Positions 11,129 through 20,469 of a stretch of DNA of 64,000 nt are shown here, piece by piece. A program made the translations under genes and the position numbers. Positions within the stretch are counted from its first letter, which is position 1, and each line of letters opens with the position of its first letter. The notes under the pieces were generated by a model. That model had not been told where the DNA came from. It ran no database searches and saw only the letters and a program-made list of their open reading frames with translations. Origin of the DNA: Planctomycetota bacterium (GTDB lineage Bacteria; Planctomycetota; B15-G4; JADJEK01); NCBI GenBank assembly GCA_016709145.1, contig JADJEK010000002.1, positions 248,001 to 312,000 of the forward strand, given 5' to 3'.

Positions 11129-13990
11129 TCAGGACGCGGCGGGCTGCGGTTTCTGCGTGGATCGCTGGCCGCCGCTCGAGGCCGCCAGTTTCTCGGCGCG
11201 CGTGTGATACGCCAACAGCAACGGGCACGCGACGAAGATACTCGAGTACGTACCGATGATCACGCCGGCGAACATGACGAACGCGAAGCCCTCGATCACG
11301 CTGTCGTAGCCGACGTTCATGATCAGCATGACGAGCAAGGCGAACATCACCGATCCGCCCGTGAGCAACGTACGGCTCATCGTCTGGTTGATCGACAGAT
11401 CGACCACCTCGCGGAACGGCTTGTCGACCTTCGGCAGGTTCTCGCGGATACGGTCGAAGATCACGATCTTGTCGTTGATCGAGTAGCCGATCAGCGTCAG
11501 GAACGAGCCGACCATCGTCAGGTCGAGCTCCATGTTGATCAGACCGAACTTCGCGAAGATGGCGACGAGACCCAACGTGAGCAGCGCGTCGTGGGCCACA
11601 GCGATGGTCGCCGCATAGCCCCACGTGACGTCGTGGAAGCGGATGCGGATGTAGATCAGCATGCCCAGGATGGCGAGGACCATCGCCTTGATCGCCGAGT
11701 TGCGCAGTTCTTTGCCGACGCTGGCACCGATGAACAGGCTGTTCTGGATCGGGTTGGCCAACGCGACCTCATCGGGCAGGTTCGCCAGCGCGGAAGCGAT
11801 CTCGGCTTCGATGCGACCGGAGTCCCGGAGCAGGTTGAACGCACCCTTCACGCGGTAGTTCGTCGTCGGAGACGTACCACCTTCGGCCACGACCGCATCG
11901 ACCGTCATCCGGGACTTCAGTCGAGACTCGACGACGTCCTGCGCCACAGGGGCCGTGAACGACAGAGTGAACTCCGCGCTCGACTTCGAACCATCGGCGG
12001 ACGGAGTGACGACGACGTTGGCCAGACCTTCGGAGATGAGGCGATCACCGAGCGACGCCTTCAGATCGTTCAGGAACGTCGTGCCCGACGTCTCTTGCTC
12101 ACCCGCACGGACCTTGATCAAGAAGTCCCGACCGTCGACGCCATCCACGGTGCGCATCGACACGACCTGGACGTTCTCGAAGCGCGAAGCGACGAGCTTC
12201 TCGACGTCACCCGTGTTGGTCGAGTCCTTGAAGCGCACGTGGGCCTGCATGCCGCCGGCGAAGTCGATGCCGCGGAGATCCGCGTAGGCGATCGCGAACA
12301 CACCGAGCCCGATCACGGTCGCGATCGCGCTGCCGATGAGGCCGCTACGCCCGTAGTTCGAGTAAGGAACGGTCATGCGACCGAGCGGATCGCGGAACTT
12401 GATGGTCTCGAACCAACCTCGATCGAGACCGATCGAGAACAGGACCTTCGAGCCGAGCACCGCGGCGAACATCGACGTCATGATGCCGAGCATCAGCGTG
12501 ACGGCGAACCCCTTGATGGGACCGGTGCCGAGGTAATAGAGGATCGCGCCGGTCAAGAACGTCGTCGCCTGCGAGTCGAAGATCGTGACGACCGCGCGTT
12601 CGAACCCGTTCTTCACCGACTGGAACAGCGTCTTGCCCTTCGCACGCTCCTCGCGCACGCGTTCGAGGATGAGGATGTTCTGGTCGACCGCCATGCCGAG
12701 CGTGAGGATGATGCCCGCGATGCCGGGCAGCGTCAGCGTGGCACCGAGGAAGCCGAGTCCGCCGATCAACAGGAACACGCCGAGGAACAGCGTGAGCAGT
12801 GTGATGATCCCCGCGATCCCGGGGTAGTACGCCATGATGAACAGGATCACCAGTGCGCCGGCGATGGCGCCGGACAGCAGGCCGCGCGAGATCGCGGCTT
12901 CACCGAGCGTCGGTCCGATGGTGGCCTTCGATTGCAGTTGCGGCTTCACTTCGAGCGAGCCGGATCGCAAAGTCGCGATGTAGCGCTTCACCGTCTCTTC
13001 GGGGAAGCCGCGTGCGCCGCCTTCGATGATTCCCTGGCTGTCGATGCGCGAGTTCAGATTGGCCGCGCTGTTGATCTCACCGTCGAGCACGATCGCCATG
13101 CTGCGATCGATGTGTGAACCGGTGAACTCGCCGAACGCGTCGGCGCGGTCGGGCTTCATGCGGAAGCCGATCGCGTTCATGCCGCGGCGATCGGTGTCCG
13201 GGAAGACGTTCTCGAGATCGCGGCCGGTGATCTCCTGGCTCGGGTCGATCGTCACCAGGGCGAACGGGAACTCCCGCGCGGCGCTGCCTTCCTCGATCGC
13301 GCGCTGGCTGTACGGATACCAGCGGTAGACGACGTTGTTGCTGCCGACCACGTCGAACGGGCGCAGGTCGAGGCTCTTGACCGTCCAACCCGGATTCGCG
13401 TCCAGGTGCTTTTGCAGTCGTTCGCGCTCTGCTTCGTAACTGACTTCCGGAGTGCTCTTCGTCACCAGGATGCGGAACTCGAGGTGCCCGAGGCTCTCGA
13501 TGACCTTCTGGTACGACTCCGCTTCGTCCATCGTGACGCCGGGGAGTTCGATGATCACCTGGTTGGTCTCGTAGGACGGCGCGATGCCGATTTCCTTCAC
13601 ACCCAGGCGGTCGAGTCGGTCACGGAACGTGTCGACGGCTCGATCGAGCGACACCCGCGCGTCGGCGGTCGGGTCGGTCGGCGGATCGACGCGATAGCGC
13701 AGCGTGGTGCCGCCCTTCAGGTCGAGGCCGAGGCTGAGGTCGACGTCGACACGGAAGCGGCTCTCGCGCTCGATGCGATCGAGCGCGACCTGCTCGGTTC
13801 GACCCGACACCAACGTGAACGGAAGGACCTTGTCGTCCCGTTCGCCGGCGGTGCCGACGAGCACGGTGCCGTCCTTCAGCACGACTTCGTGTCGGATCTC
13901 GAACAACCCGAACAGCGCGACGACGATGGTGGCGCCGATCAGCGCGACCTTCGACCAGACGTTCGGCACCAGGACCTGATTGGAGGCCAT
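11129..13990 (-). CDS. secDF: Fused protein translocase subunit SecDF
   Basis: SecD and SecF joined in one polypeptide of 953 residues; it uses the proton gradient to help pull proteins through SecYEG. The N-terminal segment VALIGATIVVALFGLF is TM1, followed by the periplasmic P1 domain. The SecD motif VDQNILILERVREERAKG is near residues 433-450. The SecF half begins near residue 560 and holds GIDFAGGMQAHVRF and SINDKIVIFDRIREN (about 834-848). About 12 membrane segments are expected. An upstream ATG at 14014 is in frame, but GGAG/GAGG upstream of 13990 favours the latter. Separate secD and secF genes are the more common arrangement; fusions occur in several phyla. A yajC gene is not seen. 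Confidence 0.93.
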   Translation of the reverse strand: MASNQVLVPNVWSKVALIGATIVVALFGLFEIRHEVVLKDGTVLVGTAGERDDKVLPFTLVSGRTEQVALDRIERESRFRVDVDLSLGLDLKGGTTLRYRVDPPTDPTADARVSLDRAVDTFRDRLDRLGVKEIGIAPSYETNQVIIELPGVTMDEAESYQKVIESLGHLEFRILVTKSTPEVSYEAERERLQKHLDANPGWTVKSLDLRPFDVVGSNNVVYRWYPYSQRAIEEGSAAREFPFALVTIDPSQEITGRDLENVFPDTDRRGMNAIGFRMKPDRADAFGEFTGSHIDRSMAIVLDGEINSAANLNSRIDSQGIIEGGARGFPEETVKRYIATLRSGSLEVKPQLQSKATIGPTLGEAAISRGLLSGAIAGALVILFIMAYYPGIAGIITLLTLFLGVFLLIGGLGFLGATLTLPGIAGIILTLGMAVDQNILILERVREERAKGKTLFQSVKNGFERAVVTIFDSQATTFLTGAILYYLGTGPIKGFAVTLMLGIMTSMFAAVLGSKVLFSIGLDRGWFETIKFRDPLGRMTVPYSNYGRSGLIGSAIATVIGLGVFAIAYADLRGIDFAGGMQAHVRFKDSTNTGDVEKLVASRFENVQVVSMRTVDGVDGRDFLIKVRAGEQETSGTTFLNDLKASLGDRLISEGLANVVVTPSADGSKSSAEFTLSFTAPVAQDVVESRLKSRMTVDAVVAEGGTSPTTNYRVKGAFNLLRDSGRIEAEIASALANLPDEVALANPIQNSLFIGASVGKELRNSAIKAMVLAILGMLIYIRIRFHDVTWGYAATIAVAHDALLTLGLVAIFAKFGLINMELDLTMVGSFLTLIGYSINDKIVIFDRIRENLPKVDKPFREVVDLSINQTMSRTLLTGGSVMFALLVMLIMNVGYDSVIEGFAFVMFAGVIIGTYSSIFVACPLLLAYHTRAEKLAASSGGQRSTQKPQPAAS

Positions 13991-14219
13991 GACCTCGTTC
14001 TCCGCACGGGCCACCGTTCAGGGTGAGCCCAATTCCATCGTGATGTTCGAGCCGAGGGATGCCCGACTCGTCGCGCCCGCTCCGCACGGCATGGTTCGCA
14101 ACCGTCGCAGGACGGCGCCGTCGCGACCACAAGCACCGGGACAGCTCCTGCGTACCAGGGTGCTGATCCCGTCGGTCCCGACACGGCGCTCGCGAGGATG
14201 ACTTCGCCGTGTCCGGAAC

Positions 14220-14579
14220 TTACTCGCCCTTGCTGACGCGAGCCTTCTCGTCGATGCGCGCGGCACGGCCGGTACGACCGCGCAGGTAATACAGCTTCGA
14301 ACGGCGCACGCGCCCTTCGCGGCGAACGATGACGTTCGCGATCTTCGGGGAGTGCAGCGGGAACACGCGCTCGACGCCCTCGCCCTGGACGATGCGGCGC
14401 ACGGTGAACATCGTGCGGATGCCGCTCCCGCGCAACTGGATGACGACGCCCGAGAAGAGCTGGATGCGCTCCTTGTCGCCTTCCTTGATGCGCACCTCGA
14501 CGTCGACGTTGTCGCCCACGTTGAAGGTCGGCAGGTTCTGCTTCGTGTACTTCGATTCGAGTTCGCGGACCAGCTTCAT
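14220..14579 (-). CDS. rplS: 50S ribosomal protein L19
   Basis: 119 residues, normal for L19, which sits at the 30S-50S interface. Recognised from FNVGDNVDVEVRIKEGDKER, IQLFSGVVIQLRGSGIRTMF, TVRRIVQGEGVERVFPLHSP and KLYYLRGRTGRAARI. The start MKLVREL is preceded by GAGGAAA. It follows trmD by 53 bp on the same strand, the conserved trmD-rplS order. The 229 bp between it and secDF hold no convincing gene. Confidence 0.97.
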   Translation of the reverse strand: MKLVRELESKYTKQNLPTFNVGDNVDVEVRIKEGDKERIQLFSGVVIQLRGSGIRTMFTVRRIVQGEGVERVFPLHSPKIANVIVRREGRVRRSKLYYLRGRTGRAARIDEKARVSKGE

Positions 14580-14632
14580 GACGTTTCCTCGGCTTCGTTG
14601 GGCACGCGCGGCGCGCGGACCATTCGGATAGT

Positions 14633-15337
14633 TCAAACCTGTGGCGCACAGGACTGCGGCGACGTGCCGGTCCCGAGCGCTCGTTCTTCGCTGCGGCGGG
14701 CGGCCTCTTGCGAGCGCCACGCGTCGATCTTGGCGTGATCACCGGACAGCAGCACGTCCGGAACGACCATCCCGCGGAAATCGCGCGGGCGGGTGTATTG
14801 GGGAAAGTCGAGCGCTCCGGCGCTCGAGAAGGACTCCAGCTCGGCGGATTCGGCGTCGCCGAGGACTCCGGGCAGCAAGCGCGCGACACCGTCGATCAAG
14901 ACCATGGCCGGCACTTCGCCGCCGGACAGGACGTAGTCGCCGATCGAGAGTTCTTCCCACTCGATGCCCGCGCGGACTCGTTCGTCGATGCCCTCGTAGC
15001 GGCCGCACAGGATCATGAGCTGCGGCAACGCGCTGAGGCGTCGCAGCGTGGCTTGATCGAGCGGCTTGCCGCTGGGTGTGAGCATGACGCGATGCATCGG
15101 TCCGTGGGTTTCCTCGAGAGCTTCGACGGCCGTGAAGATCGGTTCCGGCTTCAGCACCATCCCGGGACCGCCACCGAACGGTCGATCGTCGACGGTCGCA
15201 TGGCGGCCGGCAGCGAACTCCCGGAAGTCGCAGAGCGACACGTCGACCGCCCCCTTCTCGCGGGCGATGCGCACGATGCTCCCCTGGAGGAACCCGTCGA
15301 AGATGCCCGGAAAGAGTGTGAGGACGTGGATCCGCAT
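14633..15337 (-). CDS. trmD: tRNA (guanine-37-N1)-methyltransferase TrmD
   Basis: SPOUT-family enzyme that methylates G37 next to the anticodon of several tRNAs, preventing frameshifting. 234 residues, close to the family norm. Motifs: MRIHVLTLFPGIF at the start, RPFGGGPGMVLKPEPI, the SAM-binding knot region MILCGRYEGIDERV and SIGDYVLSGGEVPAMVLID. It is the first gene of trmD-rplS and is divergent from riboflavin synthase, 128 bp away. The usual upstream partners rpsP and rimM are absent. Confidence 0.97.
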   Translation of the reverse strand: MRIHVLTLFPGIFDGFLQGSIVRIAREKGAVDVSLCDFREFAAGRHATVDDRPFGGGPGMVLKPEPIFTAVEALEETHGPMHRVMLTPSGKPLDQATLRRLSALPQLMILCGRYEGIDERVRAGIEWEELSIGDYVLSGGEVPAMVLIDGVARLLPGVLGDAESAELESFSSAGALDFPQYTRPRDFRGMVVPDVLLSGDHAKIDAWRSQEAARRSEERALGTGTSPQSCAPQV

Positions 15338-15378
15338 GGCCCAAACAGCGGGACCGTCCCGCCCTTCGGCATCGCACC

Positions 15379-15408
15379 TTCACAGTGCGGAGAAAAGCGG
15401 CGTATGCT
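15379..15408 (+). promoter_or_regulatory. Possible promoter for riboflavin synthase
   Basis: TTCACA (15379-15384) and TATGCT (15403-15408), spacer 18, about 58 bp before the GTG start. I looked for an FMN riboswitch here and saw none of its conserved blocks. Confidence 0.35.
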
Positions 15409-15465
15409 AGCGGAACCCTTTGCTCGGTCAAGCTTCCGTGGTTGCGTGATTTACGGAGATCTGGA

Positions 15466-16080
15466 GTGTTCACCGGCATCGTCGAGTCCACGGTCCCGAT
15501 CACCGGTCTGACCGGGGGGAATGGAGGGCTTGCCCTGGAGTTGGACCTGGGCGCGATCGCGTCCGAGATGAGGCTCGGCGCATCGCTCGCCGTCGATGGG
15601 TGTTGCCTCACCGTCGTCCGGAAGTCCGGATCGAAACTTGGCTTCGACGTGGTGCCGGAGACCCTCGAGCGAACCACGTTCGCACAGCGGCGGGTCGGGG
15701 ATCGAGTCAATGTCGAGCGCGGCTTGGCGTTCGGAGATCGTCTGGACGGGCACGTCGTCACCGGGCACGTCGACGGTCTCGGGGTCGTCGTACGCGTCGA
15801 GCCGCGTGGCGACGAATGGCGGCTGGCGTTCGAACTCCCGACTCCCTTGCGGCGCTACGTGGTCGAGAAAGGCTCGATCACGATCCACGGCGTCAGCTTG
15901 ACCGTGGCCGCGCTTTCGCCGACGGGTTGCGAGGTCGCCGTGATCCCGCATACGCGCGCGGTGACGACGATCGGATCGATGCACACCGGCGATCGCGTCC
16001 ACGTCGAGGTCGACGCCTTGGCCAAGTGGGTCGATCGACTGCTCGGCGACAAATCGACTGCGAGTCCCGCGCGAGCGTGA
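15466..16080 (+). CDS. ribE: Riboflavin synthase, alpha chain
   Basis: Converts two 6,7-dimethyl-8-ribityllumazine to riboflavin; cytoplasmic homotrimer. 204 residues made of two similar lumazine-binding barrels. The N-terminus VFTGIVES is the family signature; first-barrel motif LAVDGCCLTVV, second-barrel motif ITIHGVSLTVAAL, with DGHVVTGHVDGLG between. The frame is open further upstream, but the signature fixes the GTG at 15466, which has GGAG seven bases before it. It stands alone, not in a rib operon. Confidence 0.95.
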   Translation: MFTGIVESTVPITGLTGGNGGLALELDLGAIASEMRLGASLAVDGCCLTVVRKSGSKLGFDVVPETLERTTFAQRRVGDRVNVERGLAFGDRLDGHVVTGHVDGLGVVVRVEPRGDEWRLAFELPTPLRRYVVEKGSITIHGVSLTVAALSPTGCEVAVIPHTRAVTTIGSMHTGDRVHVEVDALAKWVDRLLGDKSTASPARA

Positions 16081-16126
16081 GAACGCGCGGATCGGACCGA
16101 GCTCAGCCCCGAGGACGTCGTATGCA

Positions 16127-16151
16127 GCGACTGCCGTCGCCGAGCAACACC
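16127..16151. repeat. Dispersed 25-bp hairpin element, copy A
   Basis: GCGACTGCCGTCGCCGAGCA and the next five bases are identical to 33478-33502. The core GCGAC-TGCC-GTCGC forms a hairpin with a four-base loop. This copy lies 47 bp after ribE and 45 bp before the end of the convergent gene. Confidence 0.8.
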
Positions 16152-16195
16152 GAGCCAATGCCGAAATCGTAGGTCGATCGGATGGATTCGCGTTT

Positions 16196-16792
16196 TCAAA
16201 GCCGCGGCAGAGTCAGACCGCGCACGATCGCACTCGAGTTCCCGACCGGGTCGCCGCTCTCGGGGCCACCGCCGTTCACGAGCAGGCGCACCCCGAAGCC
16301 GAGATCGACTCCGCCGATGAAGTAGACCAGCATCGGGCGGCCTTCGAACGGAGGCTTCACGCGCGCGACGGTGAGCGACAGGGTCATCCCGTTGCGGAGC
16401 GCCAGGGTGCGCTCGGGCAGGACTTCGACGTTCGGCTGAGCCAGCATCATCGTGCGGGCGCGGAGCTCGGCATCCCGGAGAACCGCATCGTCCCCGCGGA
16501 TCAGGAACACTTCGGCCATCTCGTCGCGTCGCGTGAAGAACGCGACCGCCGAGCCGGCCGGCGGAGCCTCGGGCAGGAACCCGTAGCCGTAGTACGGGTA
16601 GTCGACCGTGAACGGATCGACGAGCTTCCAATCGTCCGGGCACGGCACGCTGAACATCGGCCCTTCGAACGTCGACCACGTCGACTTCATCGACATGCTC
16701 GGTGAACTGCGAACGTCCGGCAACGCGATCGAGATCGCGGTCGAAATGCTGAGCAAGACCGTCAGGCAGACGGATACGCGCGTGATGTTCAT
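16196..16792 (-). CDS. Exported protein of unknown function
   Basis: 198 residues beginning with a signal peptide (about residues 1-24, MNITRVSVCLTVLLSIST). The mature part contains CPDDWKLVDPFTVDYPYYGY and alternating beta-type segments (VFLIRGDDAVL, LSLTVARVKPPFEGRPMLV), loosely like PsbP/DUF1795-type small exported domains, but I do not recognise a family. The start is followed by well-spaced codons typical of a real gene, and the product lacks the Arg excess of spurious frames. It is convergent with ribE and 206 bp downstream of the SDR gene. Confidence 0.65.
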   Translation of the reverse strand: MNITRVSVCLTVLLSISTAISIALPDVRSSPSMSMKSTWSTFEGPMFSVPCPDDWKLVDPFTVDYPYYGYGFLPEAPPAGSAVAFFTRRDEMAEVFLIRGDDAVLRDAELRARTMMLAQPNVEVLPERTLALRNGMTLSLTVARVKPPFEGRPMLVYFIGGVDLGFGVRLLVNGGGPESGDPVGNSSAIVRGLTLPRL

Positions 16793-16998
16793 CGAGGGAC
16801 GAACCTCCGGCTCCGATATCGGAACGAGGCCGCATCGATCCGAAGGCAGAAGATGGGCTGGAACACGGCGACGTCGCGCGCGGCGAACCTGCGCCTGCCC
16901 ATGTTGGCGGAAAGCAGCGTCACGCCACCCGATTCAGCCGGTTCGGCCGGCCGCGACCCCGATCGCCGCGGCAGGCGCCGCACCGCGACCCGAAGAGG

Positions 16999-17895
16999 TC
17001 AGTTCGAGGTGCCGAACGCCCGCGCCAACATCGCGTCGTAGCCGCGCGGTTCGAATCCCAGGGCCGCGTGGGTCTCGGCCAAGGGATAGACGTGATCGGT
17101 CGAGTAGTACTTGATCTGTGCCTTGATCGGCCCGGCCAAGCCGACCACGCCGGCGAAGATCGACGCGACCCTCATCGGCAGGAGGGAGACCCCGCCACAT
17201 GAGCCGCTGGTGCCGAGCAACTTGCGCGCGCGATCGATCCACTCGCGATAGGCGATTCCCGGTTCGGGTCCGGCCACGACGTAGCACTTCCCGACCGTCT
17301 CCGGTCGATCCAGCGCCGATACCGCGGCATCGGCCACGTCGTCGACGTCGACGGGCTGCACCTTGATGCGGCCACCGCCCGGGATCCAGAACGTGCCGCC
17401 ACCGCGCAACCGTTCGACCAGCCGTCGCAGGTCGTCACTCTCGGCCCATGGACCGATCACGGCGGTGGGGCGCAGCAACGTGAAGGCCGGGGCGTACGAC
17501 CGCACGGCGGCCTCCTGCCCGATCTTGCATCGCCGATACGGCGTGTCGCCGGCTTCGAGCACCGCGGCGCTCGACAGCACGACGACGCGCGTGATGCGCG
17601 CTTGCCGGCAGGTCGCGACCAAGTTCCGCGTGCCTTGGACGTTGATGCTCTGCATCGCGGCTTCGCTGTGCGACGGGCCGAGACCCGCGGTGTGGATGCC
17701 GGCTTCGCAGCCCTTCATCGCCGGCAGGATTTGATCGAGTTTCAGCAGATCGACCTGACGCACTTCGATCCGCGGATCGGCGGGCAACTTGCTGGGATCC
17801 CGCGTGAACGCGACCACGGAATGCCCTCGTTCGAGCAAGCGCGCGACGACGTGTCGCCCGATGAACCCGCTGGCTCCTGTGACGTAGACCTTCAT
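16999..17895 (-). CDS. NAD(P)-dependent epimerase/dehydratase (extended SDR family)
   Basis: 298 residues. The nucleotide-binding motif TGASGFIGRH is at residues 6-15. The catalytic YxxxK is YRRCK in GDTPYRRCKIGQEA, with LSSAAVLEAG supplying the catalytic Ser. LLRPTAVIGPW is the usual post-catalytic segment. Substrate cannot be read; relatives act on nucleotide sugars, sterols or dihydroflavonols. It sits directly downstream (6 bp) of the spermidine-synthase-like gene on the same strand and close to polysaccharide genes, so a sugar substrate is possible but unproven. Confidence 0.85.
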   Translation of the reverse strand: MKVYVTGASGFIGRHVVARLLERGHSVVAFTRDPSKLPADPRIEVRQVDLLKLDQILPAMKGCEAGIHTAGLGPSHSEAAMQSINVQGTRNLVATCRQARITRVVVLSSAAVLEAGDTPYRRCKIGQEAAVRSYAPAFTLLRPTAVIGPWAESDDLRRLVERLRGGGTFWIPGGGRIKVQPVDVDDVADAAVSALDRPETVGKCYVVAGPEPGIAYREWIDRARKLLGTSGSCGGVSLLPMRVASIFAGVVGLAGPIKAQIKYYSTDHVYPLAETHAALGFEPRGYDAMLARAFGTSN

Positions 17896-17901
17896 GAACG
17901 A

Positions 17902-20391
17902 TCAGTTTCCCGGCAGGAGGATGGGTTCGTAGGCGAAGAACGCGGCAGAGTAATTCCCCGGCCGCAAGTTTTCCACGAACGCCGCGGCGCCGTCGCGCAA
18001 CCGGCGCGAAGCGACGCGCACGCGCTCGATCGTCGCGTCGGACGTGCCCGGCGCGAACGCGGGTTCCTCGGTGGAGCGAGCCAACAGCGCGATGACGTCG
18101 CGCGAATACTGGTCCAGCCGACGCGGAGACGTGAACTCGAGCCATGGCTTGTTGTCGGTGATGAGGCTCGGCGCCGCATCGGCGAGTGCCTGAGCCGTGG
18201 TTCCCGCACCGAAGCAGCAGGCCAGCAGATCGGCGACATCGCGGACTCCGATCGCGCGCAAGGTCGAGCGCACGGGCTCACGCTGCATGCGCAGCTCGAT
18301 CGCGCGCGGATCGAGCACGAACGGATCGAGGCTGCCGAGGAGCACGAGGTCGTAGCCGGTGACCCACAGGGTGAGGTGCGGGAACGCGGATCGGAACGTC
18401 GCGACGATGCCGCCGATGTCCGCGGTCGACAACTCGTACAGCGGGATCCACTGCGACATGATCCCGCCCGGCGCGAGGTGCTCGCGCGCGAGCGCGTAGT
18501 ACTCGCTGGTGTAGAGCGACGCCGAGCCGGCCGTGGTCGGGTGCACGGGGTCGGCCATGATCAAGTCGTAGACGTCGTCGGAACGAGCGAGGAACGAGCG
18601 GCCATCGTCGACGTGCGCGTGCACGATCGGCTGATCGAGCAGGCGGCCCGTGTACGCGTCGAATCGGCGTGAGGCTTCGAGGACGGCAGGGCTCAGTTCC
18701 ACGAGATCGATCCGCTCCGGTCCACTCATCGCAACGGCAGCCGTCGACATGCCGGTCCCGAGCGCGATGGATAGCACGCGTCGCGGGTTCTGGTGGATCA
18801 GCGCCGGAATGAAGCCGAGCAAGTACTGCAATCGGCGGTCCAGCAGCGTCGTGCTGGCTTCCACGCGGCCGTTCACCACGAAGGACAACAACGGCACGGA
18901 GCCGACCGAGTCGGCGCTGCTCTCGACCTTCACCGACGACACCGGCGAATCCGCGGCGAACACGGTGGTCACTCCAGCGTCGATCTCGCGCTGGTCGGGA
19001 ACCCGCAGCGCGTGCGCGCCGACGGCGCCGGCACCGCACAGCAACAGTGCCGTCGCGATGCGCACCGACCACCGACTGCGTGTGGGCTCCGCCAACCAAA
19101 CCGTGACGGCGACGCACCACGCGATGGCGAACAACCACCAGAACGACGTGCGGAGCCCGAGCGCCGGCAGGAACGCGAAACCCGCTGCGAGCGCGCCGCA
19201 AGTCGAGCCGAGCGTGTTCGCGAAGAACAGGCGGCCGATCGCCGCGGTGGTGTCGGTCGCGGATACTGCGACGCGACGCATCAACAGCGTGAAGACGGCG
19301 CCGCTGGTCACGGTGGCGGCGAGGAACAGACACGCCGATCCGAGCACGGCTTCACCGACGTAGAGCGGGAACGACGCCGGTGGTTTGCGATTGCGAGGGC
19401 CGAACAGGATGTCGCCCGCGCCGGCCCAGGCCTGCGTCAGCTCGATGCTGACGCCCATGCAGGTCACGAGCAGCGCGAGTCCGATCCCGATCGCGCGCCG
19501 CGACGGCGTCATGCGCGGCCACCACGCGCCGCCGAGCGCGCCGCCGAGCGCGGTCCCGCCGAGGAACACCGCGAGCGCAACCGCGAACGCGTACACCGTG
19601 GCCGCGAGCAGGCACGCGAGCACGCGAGTGCCGAGGACTTGGAACGCCAACGCGACGAAGCCGGCGGCGAAGGCCGCGATCGCCTCGGGAGCGGCCAAGC
19701 GCTCGGCGCGGGAAGGCACCGAGGGATCCGCTGCCGCGGGCCCCGACGAACGGGCCGCTCGGAACGCCAGGAACGCGGCGAGGAAGTTCAGTGCAGCGGC
19801 GACGTGCGTGGTGCCGACCTTGCCCGCGTTCGGCAACAGCACGAATGCAGCGAGCAGTGCTCCGACCGCCGCGCCGAGCGTGTTCGCTCCGTACACCGCC
19901 CCGAGTCGCGACGGACGCCGTTCACCATCGGGACCGCGCTCGAGCGCGGCCGCGAGCAGCGGGAACGTCGCTCCCATGAGGATCGTGGGTGGCAGCAGCA
20001 GGACGAACGAGAAGCCGAGCGTCCACGCCACGTACTCCGGCGAGCCGGCCTCGCCGCGGTCGAAGCGGTTCGCCGTCAGCCACCAACCGAGCGCGCGGAA
20101 CAAGAACGGTGCGGCGATCCCGAACGCGCCGATCCAGAGTTCGAGGGTCGCGTACGCGCGCAACGGGGCTTCGCCGCGCTGCAGGCGGCGCGCCCACCGC
20201 GCGCCCAATCCGAGTCCGAGCAGGAAGGTCCCGACGACCGCCGCGACCGCGTGGATCGCGACGCCGAACAGCACGCCGAGTTCGCGGAAGAACACGAGCT
20301 CGTAGACGAGCGCGGCCGCTCCCGACAGCGCGGCGACCGACAACAGGCGCGCGGTCGGCAGCGGCGAACTCATGGGCAGTGGTGGTTCCAT
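17902..20391 (-). CDS. Polytopic membrane protein fused to a spermidine-synthase-like domain
   Basis: 829 residues. The first ~500 hold about a dozen hydrophobic segments resembling an MFS-like transporter (from LLSVAALSGAAALVYELVF onward). The C-terminal part is a Rossmann methyltransferase fold: VLSIALGTGMSTAAVA (about residue 535), DLVELSPAVLEASRRFD, VDDGRSFLARSDDVYDLIMA and SLYTSEYYALAREHLAPGG. Fusions of this type are widespread in bacteria and poorly characterised; true polyamine synthesis is doubtful. The ATG at 20391 has GAGG seven bases upstream; a second ATG at 20373 is possible. Divergent from the sugar transferase, 78 bp apart. Confidence 0.85.
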   Translation of the reverse strand: MEPPLPMSSPLPTARLLSVAALSGAAALVYELVFFRELGVLFGVAIHAVAAVVGTFLLGLGLGARWARRLQRGEAPLRAYATLELWIGAFGIAAPFLFRALGWWLTANRFDRGEAGSPEYVAWTLGFSFVLLLPPTILMGATFPLLAAALERGPDGERRPSRLGAVYGANTLGAAVGALLAAFVLLPNAGKVGTTHVAAALNFLAAFLAFRAARSSGPAAADPSVPSRAERLAAPEAIAAFAAGFVALAFQVLGTRVLACLLAATVYAFAVALAVFLGGTALGGALGGAWWPRMTPSRRAIGIGLALLVTCMGVSIELTQAWAGAGDILFGPRNRKPPASFPLYVGEAVLGSACLFLAATVTSGAVFTLLMRRVAVSATDTTAAIGRLFFANTLGSTCGALAAGFAFLPALGLRTSFWWLFAIAWCVAVTVWLAEPTRSRWSVRIATALLLCGAGAVGAHALRVPDQREIDAGVTTVFAADSPVSSVKVESSADSVGSVPLLSFVVNGRVEASTTLLDRRLQYLLGFIPALIHQNPRRVLSIALGTGMSTAAVAMSGPERIDLVELSPAVLEASRRFDAYTGRLLDQPIVHAHVDDGRSFLARSDDVYDLIMADPVHPTTAGSASLYTSEYYALAREHLAPGGIMSQWIPLYELSTADIGGIVATFRSAFPHLTLWVTGYDLVLLGSLDPFVLDPRAIELRMQREPVRSTLRAIGVRDVADLLACCFGAGTTAQALADAAPSLITDNKPWLEFTSPRRLDQYSRDVIALLARSTEEPAFAPGTSDATIERVRVASRRLRDGAAAFVENLRPGNYSAAFFAYEPILLPGN

Positions 20392-20469
20392 CCGATATCC
20401 TCGCCGCGCCGTCGACGGGCGTCGTCGGCAGTTGTCGCGACCGATTGCGTCGCCGCCAGAGGGTTCGTC

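Noticed and set aside
14018..14219. Possible small gene (yajC-like or Cys-rich) between rplS and secDF
   Set aside because: Frames there lack a membrane segment of the YajC type and a ribosome site; the Cys-rich stretch is not conserved-looking.
15338..15465. FMN riboswitch before riboflavin synthase
   Set aside because: None of the conserved RFN blocks is present in the 128-bp region.
18793..20469. Open frame extending the sugar transferase about 560 codons upstream
   Set aside because: It lies antisense to the spermidine-synthase-like gene and is low-complexity Arg/Glu-rich; the family begins at the membrane segments near 20509.
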